DNA from: DATFYM01 sp035315065
GTDB taxonomy: Bacteria > Acidobacteriota > Terriglobia > UBA7540
Direction: 5' to 3'
NCBI GenBank assembly: GCA_035315065.1
Contig: DATFYM010000251.1
Span: 1-47,522 of the forward strand
Length of the DNA stretch: 47,522 nt
Each line of letters starts with the position of its first letter. Position 1 is the stretch's first letter. This document shows positions 1 through 7,766 of this stretch, one piece after another. A model generated the notes under the pieces. The model did not search any database, was not told the origin of the DNA, and saw only the letters and a list, made by a program, of their open reading frames with translations. A program made the translations under genes and the position numbers.

Positions 1-1240
1 TGAGCGGATCTCCCTCCACGGCGATCAGGTCGGCGTAGTGGCCGGGATCGAGCGAGCCCACCCGGTCCGGCCAGCCGAGGAGATCGGCGGCGTTGATCGT
101 GGCCGCCTGAATGGAGGCGAGAGGCGTCATGCCGAGCTTCACCATCACCGCGAACTCGTGCGCGTTCAAGCCGTGCGGGTAGACTGCCGCGTCGGTGCCG
201 AAGGCCACCTTCACGCCCTCCTGGAAGGCTCGCCCCACGTTCTGGCGCGCCGCCGGCATCACCACCTTGGCCTTGGCGATCACGCCCTCGGTGAGGCCGA
301 GATGCGAATAGTTTTCCATAAACCAGTCCATCAGGTAGAGCGTGGGGACGAGATAAGTCCCGTGCTCCTTCATCAACTCGATGTCCTCTTCGTTGATGAA
401 GCTCCCGTGCTCGATCGAATCGACCCCGGCCAGCACCGCGTCCTTGATGCCGAGGGCGCCGTGGGCGTGGGCCGCCACCTTTCGGCCCAGGCCGTGCGCC
501 GTAGCCACAATGGCGCGCATCTCTTCCGGGCTGTACTGTTCGAGGGCCGGGTTGTCGCCCTCGGAAAGCACGCCGCCGGTGGCCAGGACCTTGATCAAAT
601 CGGCGCCATATTTGATGTTCTCGCGCACTTTGGCGGTGGCGGCGTCCACGCCGTCGGCCACGCCGTCCGACGAAGCATGAAACTCCGGCGCCAGAAGGTT
701 GAGGTCGCCGTGGCCGCCGGTAATCGACAGCGCCGGTCCGGACGCCAGGATGCGCGGGCCGGGTACGTCGCCGGCGTTGACCGCGTCGCGCAACGCGACG
801 TCTGCAAAGCCGCGCGCCCCCACATTGCGGACGGTAGTGAAGCCGGCTTCGAGCGTGGCGCGGGCGTTACGGGCGCCGACCAGGGCCTCACGCGGGATCG
901 AGATGCTCAATCCACGATACGACGTAGACCCGGGCGCAAACGTCAGGTGCGTGTGGGCGTCGATGAGCCCCGGCAACACCGTATAGTGCGAGAGGTCGAT
1001 GAGACGCGTGCCGGGGGCAAGGCGGTTGGCGAGGTCGGCGGCGGGTCCGATTTCCTTGACGCGGTCTCCCTCGACCAGAATGATCTGGTTGTCGAGGTAC
1101 TTTCCCGAACGAACATCCAACAGACGGCCGGCCTTGACGGCCACGCCGGTCGCGGTGCGATTCGCTTCCTGGGCCGCGACCACTCCCGGCAAGGCTGCCG
1201 CGAGAGCGAGGGCGAGGATCGCGCGTTTCCACAGTTTCAT
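1..1240 (-). CDS. Exported metal-dependent amidohydrolase (imidazolonepropionase/prolidase-like), C-terminus beyond the window
   Basis: Reading the minus strand from the ATG at 1240 gives an open frame of 413 codons that runs off the left edge, so the last part is missing. The start is set by GGAGGA at 1247-1252, six bases upstream. Residues 1-24 form a signal peptide (MKLWKRAILALALAAALPG..AQ), so the enzyme is exported. The amidohydrolase metal-site pattern is present: DAHTHL (H96, H98), a lysine in DLIKVLATGG (K217, the usual carbamylated bridging lysine), AHAHG (H258/H260), IEHGS (H278) and FGTDAAV (D350). This set is typical of the subfamily containing imidazolonepropionase-like and Xaa-Pro dipeptidase-like hydrolases, which cleave cyclic amides or C-terminal proline dipeptides. 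The exact substrate cannot be read from the sequence. Confidence 0.9.
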   Translation of the reverse strand, partial: MKLWKRAILALALAAALPGVVAAQEANRTATGVAVKAGRLLDVRSGKYLDNQIILVEGDRVKEIGPAADLANRLAPGTRLIDLSHYTVLPGLIDAHTHLTFAPGSTSYRGLSISIPREALVGARNARATLEAGFTTVRNVGARGFADVALRDAVNAGDVPGPRILASGPALSITGGHGDLNLLAPEFHASSDGVADGVDAATAKVRENIKYGADLIKVLATGGVLSEGDNPALEQYSPEEMRAIVATAHGLGRKVAAHAHGALGIKDAVLAGVDSIEHGSFINEEDIELMKEHGTYLVPTLYLMDWFMENYSHLGLTEGVIAKAKVVMPAARQNVGRAFQEGVKVAFGTDAAVYPHGLNAHEFAVMVKLGMTPLASIQAATINAADLLGWPDRVGSLDPGHYADLIAVEGDPL

Positions 1241-1260
1241 TTTGTATCCTCCAAGATCGG

Positions 1261-1427
1261 CTACCAGCGATCAGGCATCAGCTATCAGCAAGACAGGGAT
1301 GAGGGGCTAGGGGACAGATTCCAGTCTGCTAGCTATCAGGTATCAGGTTTCAGCCATCAGCCATCAGCAAGACAACCGACTTTCTTGCTGAAAGCTGAGA
1401 GCCGACGGCGGATGGCTGATCTACCGC
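1261..1427. repeat. Two runs of a 7-bp repeat (consensus NNATCAG)
   Basis: At 1261-1295 the sequence reads as five heptamers (ctaccag, cgatcag, gcatcag, ctatcag, caagaca). At 1333-1374 it reads as six (ctatcag, gtatcag, gtttcag, ccatcag, ccatcag, caagaca). Both runs end in the same caagaca unit. They lie between the amidohydrolase start and the end of the ROK kinase gene. The period is exactly seven, which argues against coding constraint. They resemble the short tandemly repeated repetitive (STRR) heptamers described in cyanobacteria. Function unknown. Confidence 0.8.
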
Positions 1428-2413
1428 TGGCGCCGCCGCAGCCATTCTCGTGCCAGCACCACCGCGCCCAGCGCTCCGGCGTTGTCGCCCAAGCTTCCGG
1501 GAACAATCTTGACGCGCTCTGTGTCGCGCGCCCTCAGAAAATAGCGGTAAGCGGTGCGGCGGATGGGCTCGACGAAATTCTCGCCCAGACGATCGGCGAT
1601 GCCGCCGCCGATCACCACGCATTCGGGGTCGAACACGTTGACCGCGTTCGCCACCAGGATGCCCAGGTAGTGCTGGGCGCGCGCCAGGACTTGCTGCATC
1701 ACCGGATCTCGCTGCCTGAGCGCGCGGGCCATCACGCTCGAGGTCATGCGCTCCCGGCCGCGCTCCTTCATGATCTTCAGGACCACGCTTTTGTTGCCGG
1801 CCTTGATGGCGGCGCGCACGTCGCGTTCCATCGCGGTGCGGCTGCCCACAGCTTCGGCGCACCCGTGATGCCCGCAACTGCACAGCGGCCCGTCGGCCAC
1901 AATCACCGTGTGGCCCAATTCGCCCGCCCCGCCGCGGCTTCCCTGGTAGAGCTGGCCGTGCGTGATGATGGCGCCGCCGATTCCTGTACCGATGAAGATT
2001 CCGACCATGTACTCGGTTCCGCGGCCGGCTCCCAGCGTGTACTCGCCGATCGCGCCCACGTGGACGTCGTTGCCCACCAGCACGGGCACGTGCAGGAGAG
2101 CTTTGAGTTTCTGGCTCAGCGGGACTTCCGTCCAGCCCAGATTGGGGGCGCGGTTCACCATACCGGTCTTCGCGTCGACCGAGCCCGGCGCCCCGATGCT
2201 CACCGCGCCAATGGCGCGCCGCGTGAGGTTCGCAACTTTCACCGCTTCGTCCACGGTCCGGGCAATGGCGCGGATCAAAACGTCGGGCGCTACGGCCACC
2301 GGCGTCGGAGTCTTGACCTCGGCAAGCGTTTGGTCGTGTGGGTCGACGACCACGGCGCGGAGGCTGGTCCCGCCGAGGTCGACGCCGACGATGATTTCCT
2401 TATTGGCTGGCAT
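1421..2413 (-). CDS. ROK-family sugar kinase (glucokinase-like)
   Basis: A 330-residue cytoplasmic kinase that should phosphorylate glucose or a related sugar with ATP. An N-terminal VGVDLGGTSLRAVVV carries the phosphate-binding DLGGT motif. GAPGSVD and LVGNDVHVGAIGEY follow. The ROK signature region is GIFIGTGIGGAIITHGQLYQ with GELGHTVI, and the zinc-binding CSCGHHGCAEAVGS completes the family pattern. Length matches ROK glucokinases. I chose the ATG at 2413 because AAGGAG lies at 2419-2424. The open frame extends 38 codons further upstream, but that extension only translates the GTCGAAA repeat array. The gene reads away from the amidohydrolase start, with heptamer repeats on both sides. Glucokinase is the best guess; ROK kinases for N-acetylmannosamine or fructose look similar. 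Confidence 0.9.
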   Translation of the reverse strand: MPANKEIIVGVDLGGTSLRAVVVDPHDQTLAEVKTPTPVAVAPDVLIRAIARTVDEAVKVANLTRRAIGAVSIGAPGSVDAKTGMVNRAPNLGWTEVPLSQKLKALLHVPVLVGNDVHVGAIGEYTLGAGRGTEYMVGIFIGTGIGGAIITHGQLYQGSRGGAGELGHTVIVADGPLCSCGHHGCAEAVGSRTAMERDVRAAIKAGNKSVVLKIMKERGRERMTSSVMARALRQRDPVMQQVLARAQHYLGILVANAVNVFDPECVVIGGGIADRLGENFVEPIRRTAYRYFLRARDTERVKIVPGSLGDNAGALGAVVLAREWLRRRQR

Positions 2414-2426
2414 CAGTGCTCCTTGG

Positions 2427-2767
2427 AAGAAGTCGAAAGTCGAAAGTCGAAGGTCGAAAGGGAGGACGCCTTTGCAATCTTGCGGAGGCCGGCGCCGGGC
2501 TTGGCTTCGTTCACTTTGAACCTTCAACTCTCGACTTTCGACTTCTTGCAGCGGCGTTGTAATCGATATGACAGTCTGTGATTATAGAAGAAGTCGGAAG
2601 AAGTCGAGAGTGGAAAGAAGATAGTCGAGAGTCGAAAGTTGAAAGTCGAAAGTGAAGATGCTTTTGAAAACATGCGAGGACTGGAACCGGGCTTGCCTTT
2701 TTCACTTTCGACTCTCGACTTCTTCTTTTGACTTTCGACCTTCGCCTTTCGACTTCTTGAGGAACTC
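2427..2767. repeat. Intergenic array of GTCGAAA-type heptamers, both orientations
   Basis: This 340-bp gap between the divergent ROK kinase and DUF2127 genes is mostly variants of GTCGAAA/TTTCGAC. Forward runs lie at about 2429-2461 and 2586-2655, and reverse-oriented runs at about 2518-2550 and 2700-2760. The opposed runs could pair into long hairpins. The array starts two or three bases upstream of the ribosome-binding site of the kinase and ends beside that of the DUF2127 gene, so any promoters for either gene must lie within or overlap it. No separate gene is seen here. Confidence 0.8.
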
Positions 2768-3250
2768 GTGAAGATTCCCAACCCGGCACGCCGACAGGGC
2801 CGCGGCATCATTCTGTTGATCGCGGCTTTCAAGCTGGCGAAGGGCGTCCTGCTGCTGGCCGCCGGCCTCGGTGTGCTGAGGTTACTGCATCACGACGTCG
2901 CCACCACCGCCTCGCACTGGGTGCACGCGCTCCGAATGGACCCCAACAACCGGCTTATCCATCGGCTCTTGGAAAGGCTTCTCGGGGTCAGCCATCGCCG
3001 GCTGGAGGAGATCGGCGTTGGGACTTTCTTCTACGCGGCGGTGTTCCTCACCGAGGGCACCGGCCTGGCTCTCGGCAAACGCTGGGCGGAGTACTTCACG
3101 ATCATCATCACTGCCTCTTTTCTGCCCTTCGAAGTCTACGAACTGAGCCGGCGCCTGACCGCCGTACGGTGCGTGGTGGTGGTGGTCAATTTGGCGGTGC
3201 TGGTTTACTTGATCGCCCGAGTGCGAAGGTACCGCACCGTCATTGAGTGA
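2768..3250 (+). CDS. DUF2127 family membrane protein
   Basis: A 160-residue inner-membrane protein starting at GTG 2768, with GAGGA just upstream in 2759-2763. It has hydrophobic segments near residues 15-40, 85-100, 110-125 and 135-150. The opening GIILLIAAFKLAKGVLLLAA and the central EEIGVGTFFYAAVFLTEGTG are typical of the DUF2127 family (small four-helix membrane proteins of unknown function). The frame upstream of the start only translates repeat array. No operon partner is evident: it is divergent from the kinase and followed by an octamer repeat array. No function can be assigned from sequence. Confidence 0.8.
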   Translation: MKIPNPARRQGRGIILLIAAFKLAKGVLLLAAGLGVLRLLHHDVATTASHWVHALRMDPNNRLIHRLLERLLGVSHRRLEEIGVGTFFYAAVFLTEGTGLALGKRWAEYFTIIITASFLPFEVYELSRRLTAVRCVVVVVNLAVLVYLIARVRRYRTVIE

Positions 3251-3356
3251 TCGAGTGATTGCGCGATTGAGTGATTGCGTGATCGAGTGATTGCGTGATC
3301 GAGTGATTGCGTGAATTGCGTGATTGAGTGATTGCGTGATCGAGTGATTGGGTTAA
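3246..3356. repeat. Tandem 8-bp repeats (GTGATTGC / GTGATCGA alternating)
   Basis: Directly after, and overlapping, the stop codon of the DUF2127 gene. Units gtgattgc and gtgatcga alternate for about 110 bp with a few slipped units. Unlike the other arrays in this window the period is eight, not seven. It does not encode protein in a stable frame. The alternation superficially suggests CRISPR, but there are no unique spacers. Confidence 0.8.
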
Positions 3357-3392
3357 TCATGAGATGCTCAAGCCATTCGAGTCTCTGGTCTT

Positions 3393-3427
3393 GAATCCGG
3401 AATCCGGAATCTGAAATCGAGAACCGA
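3393..3427. repeat. Short run of GAATCCG-type heptamers
   Basis: Units gaatccg, gaatccg, gaatctg, aaatcga and gaacc follow each other with a 7-bp period immediately upstream of the S1/P1 nuclease gene, ending a few bases before its putative ribosome-binding site. Confidence 0.6.
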
Positions 3428-3448
3428 GTGAGGAAAGGGGCTCTCCGA

Positions 3449-4324
3449 ATGAAACAGCATTCTTCGCAGGCATATCGCCACCTGTGCGCCCAATCATGCC
3501 ATGAAGGCGACGCTTCCCATCACCCGATCGGCCGTCCACACGATTACGCCATGCTTTTGCTCGCGCTGCTGATGACGGCCGGTCCGGCCCTTGGATGGGG
3601 ACCGGAAGGGCATCGCGCGGTGGCGATGATCGCGGCCAAGAATCTCACGCCGGCAGCTCGCGACAGAGTGCAGGCCATGCTCACGCCGCACGAAACGCTG
3701 GCGGCAGTTTCGGTCTGGGCCGACGACATCCGCGACGAGCATCCGGAAACGGGGCCGTGGCACTACATCGATGTTCCGCTGGCGGCATCCGCCATCGACA
3801 TGGAACACGAATGCCAGGGCGGCAACTGCGTCTTGGCCAAGATTACGGAGTTCGAATCCGTGCTGAAGAGCAGGTCCGCCGATCCGGCACTGCGGCGCGA
3901 GGCTCTGGAGTTCGTGGTCCACTTCGTCGGCGACCTGCATCAGCCGCTTCATTGCGCGGACAACAACGATCAGGGCGGCAACAAGGTGCAGGTGGTCTTC
4001 TTCGGCCAGCCCGGCAATCTGCATGCGGTCTGGGACGGCGGCATTATCCGCCGCGAGAAACAGTGGGGCGCGCAACTGGCTGCCACGCTCGAGAGTCGCA
4101 TCACGCCGGAGCAAAGGGTGGAGTGGGCGCGAGGCTCGGTGGAAGACTGGGCCCTGGAGTCTCACGCTTTGGCCGTGAAAGTGGCCTATGGCAAGCTGCC
4201 GCAGGGAGCAACCCCGAGTCTCGGCGACGACTACGTCAACGCGACCCTGCCCGTGGTGGAGGAGCAAATCGAAAAGGCAGGCATCCGGCTCGCCCATCTA
4301 CTGAATGAGGCCCTGGGGAATTGA
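3449..4324 (+). CDS. S1/P1-type zinc nuclease, exported
   Basis: A member of the S1/P1 nuclease family, which cleaves single-stranded DNA and RNA with three zinc ions and acts outside the cytoplasm. The zinc ligands are visible. The mature N-terminal tryptophan follows the hydrophobic MLLLALLMTAGPALG and is followed by GPEGH. Then come WADDIR, WHYIDV, EFVVHFVGDLHQPLHCAD and GNLHAVWDGG. Start choice is uncertain: ATG 3449 has AGGAAAGGGG upstream but adds an unusual 34-residue leader before the hydrophobic core, while ATG 3551 starts right at the core but lacks a positively charged n-region. A different frame starting at 3500 reads like a normal signal-peptide n-region (MKATLPITRSAV) before it breaks, so a frameshift in the leader or in the assembly is possible. 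The catalytic domain is intact and of normal length. Confidence 0.85.
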   Translation: MKQHSSQAYRHLCAQSCHEGDASHHPIGRPHDYAMLLLALLMTAGPALGWGPEGHRAVAMIAAKNLTPAARDRVQAMLTPHETLAAVSVWADDIRDEHPETGPWHYIDVPLAASAIDMEHECQGGNCVLAKITEFESVLKSRSADPALRREALEFVVHFVGDLHQPLHCADNNDQGGNKVQVVFFGQPGNLHAVWDGGIIRREKQWGAQLAATLESRITPEQRVEWARGSVEDWALESHALAVKVAYGKLPQGATPSLGDDYVNATLPVVEEQIEKAGIRLAHLLNEALGN

Positions 4325-4460
4325 CGATAGGAGGGAATTTTGGATTTTGGATTTTAGATTTTGGATTGAAAAGAAGGAAGTCGAAAGTGCAAGCGGTCGG
4401 TCTCCTCTTTTCTTCAATCCAAAATCCAAAATCTAAAATCCAAAATTCCCTCCAATCGTC
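4323..4460. terminator. Long palindrome of TTTGGAT heptamers between convergent genes, possible bidirectional terminator
   Basis: The left arm at 4323-4378 and the right arm at about 4403-4460 are near-perfect reverse complements (about 55 bp each). Each is built of ttttgga/tttaga heptamers, with a GTCGAAA-containing loop between them. The palindrome begins at the nuclease stop codon and ends at the stop of the convergent aminotransferase, so it fills the whole gap. The transcript of either gene would fold into a very long AU-rich hairpin, as expected for a shared terminator. The role is inferred from position and symmetry. Confidence 0.6.
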
Positions 4461-5652
4461 ATTCAGCAATCGTCAATGCTTCGATCCGCCGGCACGCTTC
4501 GTCCAGTTCGTCGTCGGTCTTGGCGTAACAGAAGCGAATCAGGTTGTCTCCGTCGGACCCGTGATAGAACGCTTCGCCCGGCACGGTAGCGACCCTCGCC
4601 CGGGCGAGGAGATGCATGGCCTTCTCCTTGCTGGTGGCGCCCGGCAGCCGGGAAGCATCGGCGAGGACGTAGTACGCGCCTTGCGGCGAGCACGGAGTCA
4701 GTCCCGCACGATCGAGGGCGCCGCAGAGCCGGTCGCGCTTGGCCGCGTAGTCCTCGGCGAGACGCTGATAGAACTCGGGCGAGAGATCGCGAAGGCCCTT
4801 CGCCGCGCCCCACTGCAAGGGCGCCGGCGCGCAAACGTAAACGAGGTCGCTCATGTAACCGATCACCTGCGCCCACCGCTCGTGGCTTGCCGTGTAGCCG
4901 ATTCGCCAGCCGGTGATGGCGAACGTTTTGGAGAGGCCGGACATGGTAATGGTCCGCTCGTCCATGCCCGCCAGCGTGGCAGGGCTGATGTGCTCGCGGC
5001 CGTCGTAGAGGAAGTACTCGTAAATCTCGTCGGTGAAGACAAAGAGGTCGTGGCGGACAGCGAAGTCGCGGACCCACTCGAGCTCGGCGCGGGAGAAAAC
5101 CTTGCCGGAAGGATTGGCGGGCGTGTTCACCAGGATGCCGCGGGTGCGCGGCGTGGCCACGCGCTCCAGGTCGTCGGAGGAAAAGGTCCAATCGGGCGCC
5201 CGCATGGTGACGTAGGCGGGCACCGCGTCAACGGCCAGCAGCGTATTCAGATGGTAGCCGTAGTAAGGCTCGAAAAGAACCACCTCGTCCCCGGGGTTCA
5301 GCAGGGCCAGGCACGCGGCATAGAACGCACCGGTGGATCCGCTGCTGACGATGATTTGGGTGGCAGGGTCGGCGACAATGCCGTTGTAGGTCCTCAGCTT
5401 TGCCGCGATGGCCTCGCGCAATTCGTCCACGCCGTCGTAGCGCGTGTAGCTGTTCCGCCCCTGATCGATGGCCTCCTTGGCGCCCGCGCCCACCGGCGCC
5501 GGCAACTCCGTATCGCAGACGCCCTGCGCCAGGTTGATCCCGCCCACGCGGGCGCACTCCACCGACATGACTCGGATCTCCGACTGCGTGAGCTGCGCGG
5601 TGCGCTTACTCAGCGCCAGCCGGTGCCGGCGGCGGGGTAAAATAGTCGCCAT
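4459..5652 (-). CDS. Pyridoxal-phosphate aminotransferase, class I/II
   Basis: A 397-residue cytoplasmic aminotransferase of the aspartate/aromatic/methionine type (fold type I). Visible motifs are GRNSYTRYDGVDELREAIA near the N-terminus, SSGSTGAFYAACLALL for cofactor phosphate binding, NTPANPSGKV with the conserved asparagine, DEIYEYFLYDG, and SGLSKTFAITGWRIGY, in which K242 should hold the cofactor. C-terminal GEAFYHGSDGDNLIRFCYA carries the substrate-carboxylate arginine. The order and spacing resemble kynurenine/methionine aminotransferases, but substrate cannot be decided. ATG 5652 is used; GGAGG lies about 14 bases upstream, slightly far, and an internal ATG (MSVECARVGGINLAQG) is possible but would cut the N-terminal arm. 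It converges on the S1/P1 nuclease gene. Confidence 0.9.
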   Translation of the reverse strand: MATILPRRRHRLALSKRTAQLTQSEIRVMSVECARVGGINLAQGVCDTELPAPVGAGAKEAIDQGRNSYTRYDGVDELREAIAAKLRTYNGIVADPATQIIVSSGSTGAFYAACLALLNPGDEVVLFEPYYGYHLNTLLAVDAVPAYVTMRAPDWTFSSDDLERVATPRTRGILVNTPANPSGKVFSRAELEWVRDFAVRHDLFVFTDEIYEYFLYDGREHISPATLAGMDERTITMSGLSKTFAITGWRIGYTASHERWAQVIGYMSDLVYVCAPAPLQWGAAKGLRDLSPEFYQRLAEDYAAKRDRLCGALDRAGLTPCSPQGAYYVLADASRLPGATSKEKAMHLLARARVATVPGEAFYHGSDGDNLIRFCYAKTDDELDEACRRIEALTIAE

Positions 5653-5784
5653 TGCGTTACTAAGCCCTCCTCATTGGACACCAGGAGCGAGCCGGCGTTG
5701 CCTAGACTCGCTTGGCCCTCATCTGGTAGTAAATCACGAAGCGGCCGTTCGCCGCAATGCGAGTAGCACCCCACCCAATGTTCT

Positions 5785-5830
5785 TTGCCGCTCCTCGTTC
5801 TTCTCTGCGCCTCGGTGTCTCTGCGTTGGA
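5785..5830. repeat. TCTCTGCG-type short repeat
   Basis: The segment contains ttctctgcgcctcggtgtctctgcgttgg-like text, a few copies of a CTCTGCG/CTCGGTG unit. The same family occurs as an inverted pair near 34121-34262. It lies in the gap between the divergent aminotransferase and DUF92 genes; nothing else is recognised in that gap. Confidence 0.4.
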
Positions 5831-5935
5831 AGGCCCCCTGGGAATTCTACGAAACAGTATGGGTTCGGCTGGACCCGCAGCCGATTTTTTGGGCTTGCCC
5901 GTACGCCCCGAAAGGCCCAAAATCGCAGACGCGCT

Positions 5936-7345
5936 ATGCACCTTGCTTCCGCCATCAACGCTGCTGTGCCCCGCCGCCGTTTCTCGACGCCCAGGATTGT
6001 CCAAATCGCGATGCTGGGCCTAGCCCTTCTGTTGCCGGTGCTCACGTGGCCCCAAGCGGTAGGCTGTGCCCTGCTCGCCCTGCTCTTCAGCCTTTTCATT
6101 CTGCCGCGGCTGGACGCGGGGTTCGGGGTAGTTCCCGACTCCCGACTCCCGACTCCCGACTCCCCACCGAAGGGCGGCGCTACAACAGCATGGATGGGTA
6201 TCGTAACCTACTCCGCCTCGGTGCTGTTGCTGATTCTCCTTTATCGCCATAGTTTGTACGTTGCTGCCGCTGTGTGGGCGATCGTGGCCTTGGGCGACGG
6301 GTTGGCTGGCGTGGCGGGCCAGGCGCTCGATGGTCCAGCGCTGCGCTACAACGCAGGGAAAAGCTGGTCAGGCTTTGCCACTTTCGTGGCGGCGGGGACG
6401 CTCGGCGCTTACTTGCTGACGATGTGGGTGAAGTGGTCGCCCGCGTCACTGGGGTCGCGCCAGGTGCTTCTGGTGTCGGCGGCGACGGCCCTCGTGGGCG
6501 CCGTGGTGGAGAGCTTGCCCGCCGGCGTCACCCGGCTCGACGATAACTTCACCGTACCGATTGTCTGCGGCGCTTTCATGTTTTGCGCTTACCTGGTTGA
6601 GCGCTCGGCCTTGGACAGCAACCTTCCCTACCTCGGCCGCCGGATTATCCTGGCCGTCGCCATCAATCTGGCGTTCGCGCTGGCAGCACTCGCACTCAGG
6701 ACCATCACCCGTTCAGGCGCTATTGCGGGGTTCCTGCTCGGCGTGATGGTCTATCTCGGATGGGGATGGAAGAGCTTTCTGTTGCTGCTCGCCTTCTTCG
6801 TGCTCGGTTCGGCCGCCACGCGCCTCGGGTACAACACCAAGGCCGCGCGCGGCATCGCCGAGCGGCGCGGTGGAGCGCGAAGCTGGCGCGAGGCGGTGGC
6901 TAACCTGTTGCCCGGCGCTTTCTTCTCGATCCTGGTAATTACAACCCATCACGAGAGGGCGTTCCTGGTGGCGCTGGTCGCCGCCTTCGCGGAAGCCGCC
7001 GGCGACACCGTTTCGAGTGAGATCGGCCAATGGCGCTCCGCGCGAGCTTACCTGATCACCAGCTTCAAGCCCGTCCAGGCCGGCGAGAACGGCGCCGTTT
7101 CGCTGGCCGGCTCCCTGGCGGGACTGGCGGCGGCGGCGGCGGTAGTCGCGCTCGGCTTCGCCTTGGGGCTTTGTGGGATTGCCGGGGCCGCCGTGGCGCT
7201 CGGGGCGGCAATTGCCGGAAATCTTCTCGATAGCCTGCTCGGTGCTACAATCGAGAGGCGAGGACTGGTCAGCAACGGGGCAGTGAACTTTGCGGGCACC
7301 GGTTTCGCCGGCGCGACCGCCTTGGCGTTGCTCCTCAGCAGGTGA
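5936..7345 (+). CDS. Phytol-kinase-like/DUF92 fusion membrane protein
   Basis: A 469-residue polytopic membrane protein. The first part resembles the dolichol/phytol kinase and CDP-diglyceride synthetase superfamily (AIVALGDGLAGVAG, then GKSWSGFATFVAAGTLGAY, with several hydrophobic helices). From about residue 240 it is a DUF92 (TIGR00297, TMEM19/VTE6-like) domain with ITRSGAIAGFLLGVM, GSAATRLGYNTKAARGIAE, AEAAGDTVSSEIG and GNLLDSLLGATIERRG. In plants, separate proteins of these two families phosphorylate phytol and phytyl phosphate in sequence, so the fusion may do both steps on an isoprenoid alcohol; that is inference. ATG 5936 is the last in-frame start before the first helix; the frame is open further upstream but that part covers repeat-like DNA. 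Residues 66-78 are encoded by a heptamer repeat inside the gene. Confidence 0.8.
   Translation: MHLASAINAAVPRRRFSTPRIVQIAMLGLALLLPVLTWPQAVGCALLALLFSLFILPRLDAGFGVVPDSRLPTPDSPPKGGATTAWMGIVTYSASVLLLILLYRHSLYVAAAVWAIVALGDGLAGVAGQALDGPALRYNAGKSWSGFATFVAAGTLGAYLLTMWVKWSPASLGSRQVLLVSAATALVGAVVESLPAGVTRLDDNFTVPIVCGAFMFCAYLVERSALDSNLPYLGRRIILAVAINLAFALAALALRTITRSGAIAGFLLGVMVYLGWGWKSFLLLLAFFVLGSAATRLGYNTKAARGIAERRGGARSWREAVANLLPGAFFSILVITTHHERAFLVALVAAFAEAAGDTVSSEIGQWRSARAYLITSFKPVQAGENGAVSLAGSLAGLAAAAAVVALGFALGLCGIAGAAVALGAAIAGNLLDSLLGATIERRGLVSNGAVNFAGTGFAGATALALLLSR
6130..6167. repeat. GACTCCC heptamer array inside the DUF92 fusion gene
   Basis: At least four consecutive cgactcc/gactccc units lie inside the reading frame, translated as PDSRLPTPDSPP between two hydrophobic segments. 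The period is seven, so only multiples of three units keep the frame. The region would be a polar loop of the membrane protein. Confidence 0.75.
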
Positions 7346-7766
7346 CATCCGTGCGGCGCCGGATGCGGGCTTTTCGGGTAAGCTGTGAAAGTAGCCTATG
7401 CCCGAAACCTAACTTGACAGAGCGAAAACTCAAGGGGTAGTATCAAGCTGGGTTTCACCCGGGGGAAGAATGGCGATCAAATCGCAAGCCCAGGGGGGTA
7501 ATCCTGGATTTCGGCCAATGCGCCGGACGCGCGGCGGCAAGGCGGGGATGAGCTTCCGAGCGGCCGCTCCCGACGCGACGCCGGATTCGAAACTGTCAAG
7601 GACCAGTTTGCCTCGATTCGGTCATCGATATTACTGATGTCAGGCGCGCGTCCTAGCGTTCCGTAGGCAATCGCAGATCGCGCTGAGACTCCAAGACATG
7701 GGTCGCTGTGGACAACCAGCACCGATGGTGGATTGAGTCCTCGAGTGGGCGGCGGAGAAGCCCGCT
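7346..7766. other. Intergenic region upstream of the LacI-type regulator
   Basis: A 420-bp gap with no supported gene. It holds a good sigma-70-like promoter at 7414-7443 and then a leader of about 310 bp before the regulator start. I see no recognisable riboswitch or clear palindromic operator in the leader. Confidence 0.5.
7414..7443 (+). promoter_or_regulatory. Predicted sigma-70-type promoter of the LacI-family gene
   Basis: TTGACA at 7414-7419 and TAGTAT at 7438-7443 are separated by 18 bases. The -35 hexamer is a perfect consensus. Transcription would start near 7450, giving a leader of about 310 nt before the regulator ATG at 7767. Confidence 0.5.

Noticed and set aside
38..2581. 847-codon open frame on the plus strand
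   Set aside because: It is antisense to both the amidohydrolase and the ROK kinase, which carry clear family motifs, and it passes through the heptamer repeats. Its composition is typical of a high-GC shadow frame.
3246..3356. CRISPR-like alternation of short repeats
   Set aside because: Units are 8 bp with no unique spacers, and no cas genes are present.
4321..5640. 439-codon frame antisense to the aminotransferase
   Set aside because: Mirror of a well-supported aminotransferase gene; the N-terminal part just translates the TTTGGAT palindrome.
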